From Pseudomonadota bacterium (GTDB lineage: Bacteria > Desulfobacterota > Desulfobacteria > Desulfobacterales > Desulfobacteraceae): a DNA stretch of 16,867 bases. The translations under genes and the position numbers were made by a program. The notes under the pieces are model-generated. The model had not been told where the DNA came from. It did no database searches and saw nothing but the letters and a program-made list of their open reading frames with translations. The stretch covers positions 1-16,867 of the forward strand of contig JAHJDU010000117.1 in the NCBI GenBank assembly GCA_018812385.1, read 5' to 3'. This document shows, in pieces, positions 1 through 7,273 of the stretch (position 1 is its first letter; every line of letters begins with the position of its first letter).

Positions 1-7
1 AAAACTT

Positions 8-781
8 ATGAAACGTTTACTATTTTTCTTTTTTTTACTTGCATTATTTATCACAATACCAATGGCAGTATCAGCCAATGATATCATTATTGAACTGGAT
101 AGCTTAAATGATGAAGCGACAATTGCCAATTACCAAAAATCAATTAACATTTGTGAGAAAGCCTTGAAAACCGATCCGGATTCTTTTGAACTAAACTGGC
201 GATGTGCACGTGCTTACCGCTGGTACGGTGAATTGGCCAAAAGGGCAGGAATGAAAGATTGGGAAGACATCTGCGCCAAATATGGCAAAATGGGTATGGA
301 TTATGCGCAAAAAGCCTCTGAACTCGAACCGAGTCTCCCACATGGCTATTATTGGTACGGGGTCAACGTCGGTATTTATTCAGACGGCGTGAGCATTGTA
401 AGGGCAATTAGTGAAGGGCTGAAAGGCAAGACTCAAAAAAACTTTGAAAAAGTTTACGAAGCAGACAAAAATTTTGAAAACGCAGGGGCTATTCTTTCAC
501 TAGGTCGTTTTTGGGCAGTACTGCCATGGCCGCTTAACGACAAGAAATTATCCTTAAAATATTATCGTGAATACCAGAAAACAGAACATTTTGGGATAGC
601 TGTTGTTGAAGGGCCTATTTTCCTTTCAGAATTATTGATCGATATGGGTAGTGCCGCAAACAAAACCGAAGCCAAACAACTTTTAGGAAACGTAAAAACA
701 GATAATAAATACTTTAAAGATCGTATCCAAAAGCTTTTAGCAAAACTTGATAAACAAGCGGATGAACCGACGTCCCGGTGA
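8..781 (+). CDS. Exported TPR-repeat protein, possibly TRAP TatT-like
   Basis: A 257-residue protein with an N-terminal signal peptide: basic start MKR, a Phe/Leu-rich core to about residue 19, and a likely cleavage after AVSA at residue 23. The mature part is alpha-helical with TPR-like units near residues 40-75 (ending in the TDPDS type of turn), 93-120 and 160-190, the last containing LGRFWAVLPWPL. This arrangement, and the order of helices around the GYYWYG stretch, resembles the periplasmic TRAP-transporter T component (TatT) family. No TRAP receptor or permease lies nearby, so that name is tentative, and a general periplasmic TPR scaffold is equally possible. The gene starts 7 bases from the window edge, so its ribosome site and upstream partners cannot be seen. 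It is convergent with the acyl-CoA synthetase, whose stop lies 30 bases away. Confidence 0.7.
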   Translation: MKRLLFFFFLLALFITIPMAVSANDIIIELDSLNDEATIANYQKSINICEKALKTDPDSFELNWRCARAYRWYGELAKRAGMKDWEDICAKYGKMGMDYAQKASELEPSLPHGYYWYGVNVGIYSDGVSIVRAISEGLKGKTQKNFEKVYEADKNFENAGAILSLGRFWAVLPWPLNDKKLSLKYYREYQKTEHFGIAVVEGPIFLSELLIDMGSAANKTEAKQLLGNVKTDNKYFKDRIQKLLAKLDKQADEPTSR

Positions 782-811
782 ACGACGGCTCATCCCGTAT
801 TCCCGGGGTTT

Positions 812-2614
812 TCAATCCGTATACAGTGACTCAATCTCATCACTGTACATCTTCTGGACAACCTTGCGTTTCAGTTTCAACGAGGGAGTCAGTTCCCCGG
901 TATCCTGGGTGAATTCTTGCTTTATGATGCGGTATTTCTTGATGGTTTCAAACCGGGCCAACCCTGTGTTTTTCTTCTGAACATGTTCATCCACTATTGC
1001 CAGAAAGTCAGGATTGTCCAGCAACTCCTGGGATTCTCCGTATGCGATGCCATTTTTGGCGGCCAGGATTTCGGCGCGTTCCATATTGATCGTAATAATT
1101 GCGCTCAGGTATTTGCGGTTGTCACCGATGACCATGAAGTGCGCGAACAGGGGATCACTGATAAAGACGCTTTCAATTTTCTGGGGTGCAATGTTTTTTC
1201 CGCCCGAGGTGATGATGAGGTTTTTCTTGCGATCCGTAATCATCAGGAAACCGGCGTCATCAAATTTACCGATATCACCGCTGATGAAATAGCCGTTCTC
1301 GTCAAAGGAGTCCCTGGTTTCGGCTTCCATCTTCCAGTACCCTTTGAAGACGTTGTCCCCGCCCACCAGGATTTCACCATCTTCTGCAATTTTGATGTCC
1401 ACCCCGGGCAGGGGCCGACCCACCGTGCCGATCCGGTAGTCTGCGAGGTTGCTCATGGTTGCCGGGGCAAAGCATTCGGTCATGCCATACCCTTCCACGA
1501 CCATGATTCCTGCGGCGTTAAAGAAGAGAACTATTTCCCGTGCCGTGGGCGCCCCGGATGCGGTCATCCACCTGACCCGCCCGCCCAGAGCCTCACGCAG
1601 TTTTTGAAAAATCAATTTATAGGCAAGCCTGTACTTGAGCCGCATCAAAAACGGGATCGGCAGTTTTTTTTCCCGGAGGGCGCTGATTTCGGTTCCAATG
1701 GCGTGGCCCCAGTGAAAGATCTTCTGCCTCCAGGCAGGCTGCTGTTCAACCTGCATTATGATCTTTTGATACACCTTTTCACAGACGCGGGGCACGGCCA
1801 GGATCATAGTGGGGCGTTTTTCCTTGAAATCCACCAGCAGGGTGTTGATGTTTTCAGCGTAAGACGATGTTATGCCCACATACATTCCATAGTAATGACC
1901 GGCCGCTCTTTCAAATACATGGCTCAGGGGCAGAAAGGGCACGGCGAAGTCCGTTTCCGTAGCGAATTTCGGTTCAATTGCGTCAAGGGCCAGAAGGACG
2001 GCCATGATATTTTTATGGGTGATCATGGCGCCCTTTGGAACGCCGGTGGTTCCCGATGTATACACGATGGTGGCCAGTTCCTCGGGCTTTACCGAATCAG
2101 CCAGCTCTTCAAAAAGGTCAGGTTTCTCAACGGCCACTGAACGACCGGTTGCAAGCAGGGTGTCAAAACTGATAACGGACGGGTGGGGTGCGGCAATGTC
2201 CCCGGCGTTCATCACCACCACCTTCGCAAGAGAGGGGCACCTGTCGAGGATCTGCAGGGCCTTGGCGAGTTGAACACCGTCTTCGACAACCAGAATCCTG
2301 GAATCTGAGTTGTCTATGATATAAGCGACTTCGTCAGCCGTGAGGGTGGCATATACCGGAACGACACAGCAGCCGATACCCAGGGCGCCCATATCCGTGT
2401 AGAGCCATTCCAGCCTGTTTTCAGAAAGCAGGGCAATCCGGTCGCCCTTTTCAGCGCCTAAGGAACCCAAAGCAAGGCCGGTCGCCCGGGCTCTTTCATA
2501 ATACTGGTTCCAACTGGCGGTTTGCCACTTCCCGTCTCGCTTTTTTTCAATCGCGAGCCGGTCCTGATACTTGCGGGTTCGGTTCCTGAATACCTGGTTT
2601 ATCGTGTTTTCCAT
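812..2614 (-). CDS. Long-chain fatty acid-CoA ligase (AMP-forming)
   Basis: A 600-residue member of the ANL (acyl-CoA synthetase) superfamily, which converts a free carboxylic acid, ATP and CoA to acyl-CoA, AMP and pyrophosphate. Visible motifs are the P-loop YTSGTTGVPKG (185-195), GYGMTE (375-380), the hinge region SGDIG (445-449) and DRKK (461-464), and GGKNIAP (471-477). The length and the FLPLSHVFER block fit the long-chain (FAA1/FadD15-like) branch rather than acetyl-CoA synthetases. Translation starts after a strong site, AAGGGGGAAC, just before the ATG. The same AAGGGGGAAC-x-ATG context precedes the FadL gene at 8584, so the two may belong to one uptake-and-activation set. The gene is divergent from the glycyl radical enzyme. 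Sampled lines inside it count 57-58% GC against 33-48% in the neighbouring GRE gene, which hints at a different history. The exact chain-length preference cannot be read from the sequence. Confidence 0.92.
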   Translation of the reverse strand: MENTINQVFRNRTRKYQDRLAIEKKRDGKWQTASWNQYYERARATGLALGSLGAEKGDRIALLSENRLEWLYTDMGALGIGCCVVPVYATLTADEVAYIIDNSDSRILVVEDGVQLAKALQILDRCPSLAKVVVMNAGDIAAPHPSVISFDTLLATGRSVAVEKPDLFEELADSVKPEELATIVYTSGTTGVPKGAMITHKNIMAVLLALDAIEPKFATETDFAVPFLPLSHVFERAAGHYYGMYVGITSSYAENINTLLVDFKEKRPTMILAVPRVCEKVYQKIIMQVEQQPAWRQKIFHWGHAIGTEISALREKKLPIPFLMRLKYRLAYKLIFQKLREALGGRVRWMTASGAPTAREIVLFFNAAGIMVVEGYGMTECFAPATMSNLADYRIGTVGRPLPGVDIKIAEDGEILVGGDNVFKGYWKMEAETRDSFDENGYFISGDIGKFDDAGFLMITDRKKNLIITSGGKNIAPQKIESVFISDPLFAHFMVIGDNRKYLSAIITINMERAEILAAKNGIAYGESQELLDNPDFLAIVDEHVQKKNTGLARFETIKKYRIIKQEFTQDTGELTPSLKLKRKVVQKMYSDEIESLYTD

Positions 2615-2706
2615 AGTTCCCCCTTTAAATTACTTTAGCATCTTAAGCCGGTTCAAATGATGATGAAAATTCGCAAATATAATCAGATTCAAAAAACCCT
2701 TAACTT

Positions 2707-2735
2707 CACATAGAAGATTGCCTGTTAATTGTCAA
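2707..2735 (-). promoter_or_regulatory. Possible promoter for the acyl-CoA ligase
   Basis: Read on the minus strand, TTGACA (2735-2730) is followed after 17 bases by TATGTG (2712-2707). The -35 is perfect, but the -10 keeps only the first three consensus bases. Transcription would begin near 2700 and leave a leader of roughly 85 bases before the ATG at 2614. This is pattern matching only. Confidence 0.3.
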
Positions 2736-2773
2736 CCGCCAATTGTTTCCACTATAAAAACCAAAATTTAAGA

Positions 2774-2808
2774 TTGACATAAAGTTTATTTCGTAAGACT
2801 CTGATAAT
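2774..2808 (+). promoter_or_regulatory. Possible promoter for the GRE operon
   Basis: TTGACA at 2774-2779 and GATAAT at 2803-2808 (one mismatch to TATAAT) lie in an AT-rich stretch upstream of the GRE. The spacing is 23 bases, longer than the usual 16-18, so the two boxes may not work together, or an activator may be needed. Transcription from the GATAAT box would start near 2815. The ribosome site AGGGAGA lies at 2829-2835, 7 bases before the ATG at 2843. Confidence 0.35.
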
Positions 2809-2842
2809 ACCATCAACCAGAAAAAAATAGGGAGATATATTT

Positions 2843-5326
2843 ATGAATGACCAAAGCACCACACTCTCAAAAAGAATCAAATGGCTTCGCAATTATTATT
2901 TCCTTGGAAATAAAAGAAAGTGGAACAATGAGTACACCTGTTGGTCCACGGGCACACCATGGGACCTTCAATACCACGAGTTTACCTATTATATAGTTCC
3001 TGAAGCCTATATGATGTTTGACGTTATGAGGGAAGGATACAACCAGGCTGCCCGCAATGTAAAATTATCAGACGACTTCTGGTCCCTGGGCCCTGCCCAG
3101 CGAAGGGCATGGTTTGTACAAGAGGTCATGGTAAATTATCTGCCCCAGGAAATTCTCCCGGGTGATCTCATTGCCGGTGGCAGGTTCAATATCATGACCT
3201 CCATGTGTCTTACGGAACAAGAACAGAAAGCATACAATAAAAGAATCCTTGGGAAAAAAGGTGTCAGGGCCAAAGTAAAATGGTTTCATGACCATGGCTA
3301 TGGAAACGCCGGGGCAACAAGCGGCCATCTTGTTCCCGGCCATGAAAATGTTCTAAAAAAAGGATGGAAAGGAATTTTCAAGGAGTTAGTTGCAAAATTT
3401 GATTCTTTGGATGACATTGAAAAAATCGGGAAAAAAGGTTCCCAGATAAAAGCCATGATGACCTCTTGCAAGATGCCTTCAAGGCTTGCCAGGAAATATT
3501 CACAATTGTGCCATGGTCTCGCACTGAAAGAACCTGATCCAGCAAGGCAAAAAGAACTGGAATCAATGGAAGAGATGCTCAACAGGATACCATGGGAACC
3601 TGCCAAAACCTTTTGGGAGGCAGTCCAGGCCCTGTGGCTCAATCATATGCTGATCATGAGCGATGAGAATTATCCGGGGCCCGGCGTTTCCCTTGGCAGA
3701 ATAGATCAATACCTTCTGCCGTTCTGGGAAAATTCAAAAAAACAGGGTATGGACAAGGAATTTGCAAAAGAGATATTAAAATGCTTCTGGATCCATACAA
3801 ACACGGCCTATGATGCAACCATCAGATGTGGAAACCAGGGAATAACAGCAGGGTATGGTCAGCTTATCACCCTTTCTGGCATGGATGGAAACGGCCGTGA
3901 CCAAACCAATGAACTCACCTATATGATTCTCGAAGTTATTGATGAAATGTCTCCGATTCTTGAGCCCAAGCCCAATGTCAGACTCCATCAAAACAGTCCT
4001 GAAAAATTACTTGATACCTGCGTCGATATGATCTCCCGCGCCCATGGTGCACCGTTTCTTCTGAATTTTGACGAGCGTTCCATGGCCGGCATGCTCCTTG
4101 AGGGTGAAAAAAGCCGGTTTTCCGATCTGATCAATAAAAACACAGTACATGAATATGCACCCGTTGGCTGCCTTGAAAACACCATGGTGGGCAATGACAG
4201 ATCCGGAACAGTTGATAATAATTTAAATCTTTTAAAGGCTGTTGAACTTGCATTGAACAGGGGACGCGATCTTAATCCGTTTATTGATCCTGTAACCGGG
4301 AAAAAAGAAAAAATACGGCAGGACGGACCTGATACTGGCGATCCGTCAGGTTTTAAAAATTTTGAAGATTTTTATAATGCCTTTGCCGGCCAGACAAAAT
4401 TTATTATCAAAAAATGTGCGGACCTTTATGAGTTGTCTGAATCCTTGAGAAATGATTATTTTGCCACCCCTTATCTTTCATGTCTTGTAACAGGGTGTGC
4501 CGACAAATGTCTTGATATTAACCAGGGCGGTGCCCAGATCAACTTCACGACCCTTGAGGTTGTCACATTTGCCACCTGTGTGGATTCGCTTCTGGCCATC
4601 AAATATCTAATATTTGATAAAAAAGACGTCTTATTTGAAGACCTGTTAAACGCCCTTAAAAATAACTGGAACGGGTTTGAGGTTTTTCAGGCAAAGGCAA
4701 AAAACAAGGCGCCCAAATACGGCAGGGATGATGACGAGGCTGATCTGTTTGGACGGCGGGTCATGGAACTTTGGTGCGATGAAACATGGAAACATAAAAC
4801 AATATCCACAAAAAGACAGTTTAGGCCTGGAATGCTTTCCTGGAACTATTGGGCGGGTGATGGGTATGTAATGGCTGCAAGTGCGGACGGCAGGAAAAGA
4901 GGTCAGTTTCTATCCAATGCCATATGCCCTTCAAATGGTGCGGATATCAAGGGGCCCACTGCGAATTCAAATTCCGTGGGAAAAGTGCTTGGCGGAAAGA
5001 AATCCCCCCTGAAAGGCGACTGGACCGATTATATAAATTTTCTGCCAAATGGTGCCAGTCATACCATTACCTTCAACCCTTCCATTGTAAAAGACCAGGA
5101 GCACCAGGGAAAGTTCAAGGCCTTTTTGCAAGGATATACCCAAAACGGGGGAACGGCACTCCAGATAAATATGCTGGACCCACAAGTCTTAAAACAGGCC
5201 CAGAAAAGCCCTGAGGACTTTAAGCATCTGCTGGTACGCATCACAGGATACAATGCCTATTTTACCACCATAGGAAAAGAACTCCAGGACGAGGTGATTG
5301 AGCGGGTGAGTCATCATAATTTTTAA
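2843..5326 (+). CDS. Glycyl radical enzyme of unassigned reaction
   Basis: An 827-residue PFL/glycerol-dehydratase superfamily enzyme. The glycyl radical motif TGYNAYF near the C-terminus places the radical on Gly802, followed by the family's LQDEVIER. The thiyl-radical cysteine is Cys443 in HEYAPVGCLENT, with Glu445 two residues on. This Cys-x-Glu pair is known from GRE eliminases (glycerol and propanediol dehydratase, choline lyase) and from 4-hydroxyphenylacetate decarboxylase. The APKYG-RDDD stretch and the SADGRKRG stretch are also GRE-family features. A ribosome site (AGGGAGA) and the start at 2843 agree. The activase follows after 9 bases. No small subunit like HpdC, BssB or BssC is encoded in the gaps of the cluster. 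The large alpha subunit alone does not fix the substrate: arylacetate decarboxylase, eliminase or an Archaeoglobus PflD-like function all remain open. I am sure of the family and unsure of the reaction. Confidence 0.93.
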   Translation: MNDQSTTLSKRIKWLRNYYFLGNKRKWNNEYTCWSTGTPWDLQYHEFTYYIVPEAYMMFDVMREGYNQAARNVKLSDDFWSLGPAQRRAWFVQEVMVNYLPQEILPGDLIAGGRFNIMTSMCLTEQEQKAYNKRILGKKGVRAKVKWFHDHGYGNAGATSGHLVPGHENVLKKGWKGIFKELVAKFDSLDDIEKIGKKGSQIKAMMTSCKMPSRLARKYSQLCHGLALKEPDPARQKELESMEEMLNRIPWEPAKTFWEAVQALWLNHMLIMSDENYPGPGVSLGRIDQYLLPFWENSKKQGMDKEFAKEILKCFWIHTNTAYDATIRCGNQGITAGYGQLITLSGMDGNGRDQTNELTYMILEVIDEMSPILEPKPNVRLHQNSPEKLLDTCVDMISRAHGAPFLLNFDERSMAGMLLEGEKSRFSDLINKNTVHEYAPVGCLENTMVGNDRSGTVDNNLNLLKAVELALNRGRDLNPFIDPVTGKKEKIRQDGPDTGDPSGFKNFEDFYNAFAGQTKFIIKKCADLYELSESLRNDYFATPYLSCLVTGCADKCLDINQGGAQINFTTLEVVTFATCVDSLLAIKYLIFDKKDVLFEDLLNALKNNWNGFEVFQAKAKNKAPKYGRDDDEADLFGRRVMELWCDETWKHKTISTKRQFRPGMLSWNYWAGDGYVMAASADGRKRGQFLSNAICPSNGADIKGPTANSNSVGKVLGGKKSPLKGDWTDYINFLPNGASHTITFNPSIVKDQEHQGKFKAFLQGYTQNGGTALQINMLDPQVLKQAQKSPEDFKHLLVRITGYNAYFTTIGKELQDEVIERVSHHNF

Positions 5327-5335
5327 AGAAAACAT

Positions 5336-6307
5336 ATGAAAAACAATCGCCTCCATATGAATCAGGGCATTGTTCTTGATATCCAAAGAATGTCCACGGA
5401 AGACGGGCCAGGGCTTCGCACAACCGTCTTTTTAAAGGGCTGCTCTTTAAAATGTACCTGGTGTCATAACCCTGAAAGCATATCATTAACCCCCCAGATC
5501 GTTTGGAATGGGGTCAATTGTATTGGATGCGGCATCTGCATTGAAACATGCGAGAACAAGGCATTGGTTGCCCGTGATGGAAAAATTATAATAGACCGAA
5601 AGCATTGCCAAAGTTGTGGTAATTGTGCAGATGAATGCCCCGGCCTTGCCATGGAATGTCTCGGGAAAACCTGGGATTGTGATGAGCTTGTTGCAGAGCT
5701 TGCCAAAGACCGCGCATATTTTTTAACATCCAAAGGGGGTGTCACCATTTCCGGAGGAGAAGCCACACTTCAATCCCAATTTGTGCTGCAGGTTTTAAAG
5801 GGTTTAAAACAAAAGAATATTCATACGGCCCTGGATACATGCGGTCATTGCTCCAAAGATGTTTTAAGCAAATTATTGCCCCATACGGATCTTATCCTTT
5901 ATGATATTAAAGCTATCGACCCTGTCTGCCACATGCAATTTACATCCAGTTCAAATGATAAAATTCTGACAAACCTTATCCATTTATCAAATTTGATTCA
6001 CAAAAAAAAAGACGATCATGAATTGTGGGTCAGGACCCCTGTTATCCCTATGGCCACTGCTACAAAAGAGAACATAAAAGGCATAGGCAATTTCATTGCA
6101 GAAAACTTAAATGATTCTGTCACAAAATGGGAGTTATGCACATTTAACAATCTATGCCGGGATAAATATCTACGTCTGGGACTCACATGGGATTTTAACG
6201 ACCATGAGCTTATTACCCAAAATGAAATAGACGATCTGTATGGAACAGCCAAAAACTCAGGTGTTGACCCGAAAATAGTGGTGTGGAGCGGTTCAACAAA
6301 ATCATAA
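5336..6307 (+). CDS. Glycyl radical enzyme activating enzyme (radical SAM)
   Basis: A 323-residue radical-SAM activase that would cleave S-adenosylmethionine to place the radical on Gly802 of the preceding enzyme. Motifs in order: STEDGPGLRT (20-29, the activase signature), the SAM-cluster motif C36-x3-C40-x2-C43, then an inserted ferredoxin-like domain with C62-x2-C65-x2-C68-x3-C72 and C91-x2-C94-x2-C97-x3-C101, which should hold two more [4Fe-4S] clusters. SGGEA near 139-143 is the SAM-binding glycine motif, with Ala where Pro is common. The extra-cluster form is typical of activases for non-PFL glycyl radical enzymes. The gene starts 9 bases after the GRE stop, has only a weak purine-rich AAAGAAA before the ATG, and is probably translationally coupled. 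A second in-frame ATG at 5357 would still keep all motifs. Confidence 0.95.
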   Translation: MKNNRLHMNQGIVLDIQRMSTEDGPGLRTTVFLKGCSLKCTWCHNPESISLTPQIVWNGVNCIGCGICIETCENKALVARDGKIIIDRKHCQSCGNCADECPGLAMECLGKTWDCDELVAELAKDRAYFLTSKGGVTISGGEATLQSQFVLQVLKGLKQKNIHTALDTCGHCSKDVLSKLLPHTDLILYDIKAIDPVCHMQFTSSSNDKILTNLIHLSNLIHKKKDDHELWVRTPVIPMATATKENIKGIGNFIAENLNDSVTKWELCTFNNLCRDKYLRLGLTWDFNDHELITQNEIDDLYGTAKNSGVDPKIVVWSGSTKS

Positions 6308-6319
6308 ATTCAGGAGAAA

Positions 6320-7174
6320 ATGAGCATGAAAACAAAAACAGGTTTTACCCCATATGACATTGAAAAGCTTGCCCCTGCTGAAAAAATGGGACTTCTTGCC
6401 ACAGTGAACCATGAAGGGCTGCCCCACATAACCTTTATCAATTCCCTGATGCCTGTTGGAGAAAACGTATTGACCCTGGGACAATTTATCATTGGAAACA
6501 GTAAATGGTTTATCCAGAATAATCCTAAGATTTCTTTTTTCATGTTATCCCCCCTTGAAAAAAAAATGTGGACGGGCAAGGCTTTATGGACCCATAAAAA
6601 GTCTTCCGGCCCTGAACTGGAAACCTATAAAAATATGGATATTCAAAGGTATAATGCCTATTTCCCTATTAACCTGGTTCATTATTTTGATCTTGTCGAA
6701 ACCAGTCAGCCCATGAACCTGCCGATTTTTAACATGCTCATTGCCACCCTTTTAACAAAATATGCCAAATCTAGCGCAAAAACAGGTATTACGGACAAAA
6801 TTCTAACACCCTATGCCCACACTCTTTTTTCAAGTTTAGTGACCATGAAATTTATTTGTTTTGTCAAAGAAGATGGTTTCCCCTGCCTGATACCTTTTAT
6901 CCAGTGCATGAATTCAGACTCCCGAAGAATTGTATTTTATCCCAATGCCCTAAAGGATTATAAGAATAATCTGGCCCCTGGAATGGATATGGCCGTATTT
7001 TGTTTAAAGGCAAATCTTGAATCCGTGCTGGTCCGGGGAAAATTTCTTGGGTATAAAAGATTTAGGGGCGTAAAACTTGGGATTATTGACATTAACTGGG
7101 TCTATAACTCCATGGCCCCCAATGCCGGTCAGATTTATCCCGGGATCAAACTTGAACCTGTTGTGAATTTCTGA
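6320..7174 (+). CDS. PPOX-type FMN-binding split-barrel protein, probably tandem
   Basis: A 284-residue protein resembling the pyridoxamine-5'-phosphate-oxidase-like FMN-binding split barrel. Residues 23-42 (MGLLATVNHEGLPHITFINS) show the usual first two strands of that fold. Residues 176-195 (MKFICFVKEDGFPCLIPFIQ) repeat the same pattern, so the protein looks like two split barrels in tandem joined by a helical stretch near 134-165. It is the third gene of the GRE unit, 12 bases after the activase stop. AGGAG at 6312-6316 sits only 3 bases from the first ATG but 9 from the in-frame ATG at 6326, so the true start is probably 6326, two residues shorter. A flavin-linked redox or cofactor role for the GRE system is inferred only from position. 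No catalytic residue can be named, and F420 or heme binding, known in relatives, is not excluded. Confidence 0.75.
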   Translation: MSMKTKTGFTPYDIEKLAPAEKMGLLATVNHEGLPHITFINSLMPVGENVLTLGQFIIGNSKWFIQNNPKISFFMLSPLEKKMWTGKALWTHKKSSGPELETYKNMDIQRYNAYFPINLVHYFDLVETSQPMNLPIFNMLIATLLTKYAKSSAKTGITDKILTPYAHTLFSSLVTMKFICFVKEDGFPCLIPFIQCMNSDSRRIVFYPNALKDYKNNLAPGMDMAVFCLKANLESVLVRGKFLGYKRFRGVKLGIIDINWVYNSMAPNAGQIYPGIKLEPVVNF

Positions 7175-7205
7175 TTCCAAAAAAAGAAAGCTTTTTTGGA
7201 ATCAG
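7171..7205. terminator. 14-bp perfect inverted repeat between convergent genes
   Basis: CTGATTCCAAAAAA (7171-7184) and TTTTTTGGAATCAG (7192-7205) are exact reverse complements around a 7-base loop. The TGA stop of the split-barrel gene (7172-7174) lies inside the left arm. The repeat sits between the GRE unit and the convergent FadL gene, whose stop is at 7274, so it could end transcription from both sides. It differs from a textbook terminator because the T run is inside the stem beside the loop and no T tract follows. Confidence 0.5.
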
Positions 7206-7273
7206 ATATTCAAACCAGATCAAGAAGTATTTTCAAAAATGCCAGGGCTCATAGTAAATTTCTTTATTTGATT

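Noticed and set aside
794..812. CCCG...CGGG hairpin followed by GTTTT between the first two genes, as a terminator
   Set aside because: The stem is only 4 bp with a 6-base loop, too weak to call.
917..2140. 407-codon open frame on the plus strand opposite the acyl-CoA ligase
   Set aside because: It lies wholly antisense to a gene with clear ANL motifs, and its translation has no recognisable domain. The open frame is explained by the GC-rich codon use of the ligase.
2843..5326. Calling the GRE benzylsuccinate or alkylsuccinate synthase
   Set aside because: The Cys-x-Glu active site and the lack of small subunits do not support fumarate addition. The hydrocarbon-like context alone is not enough.
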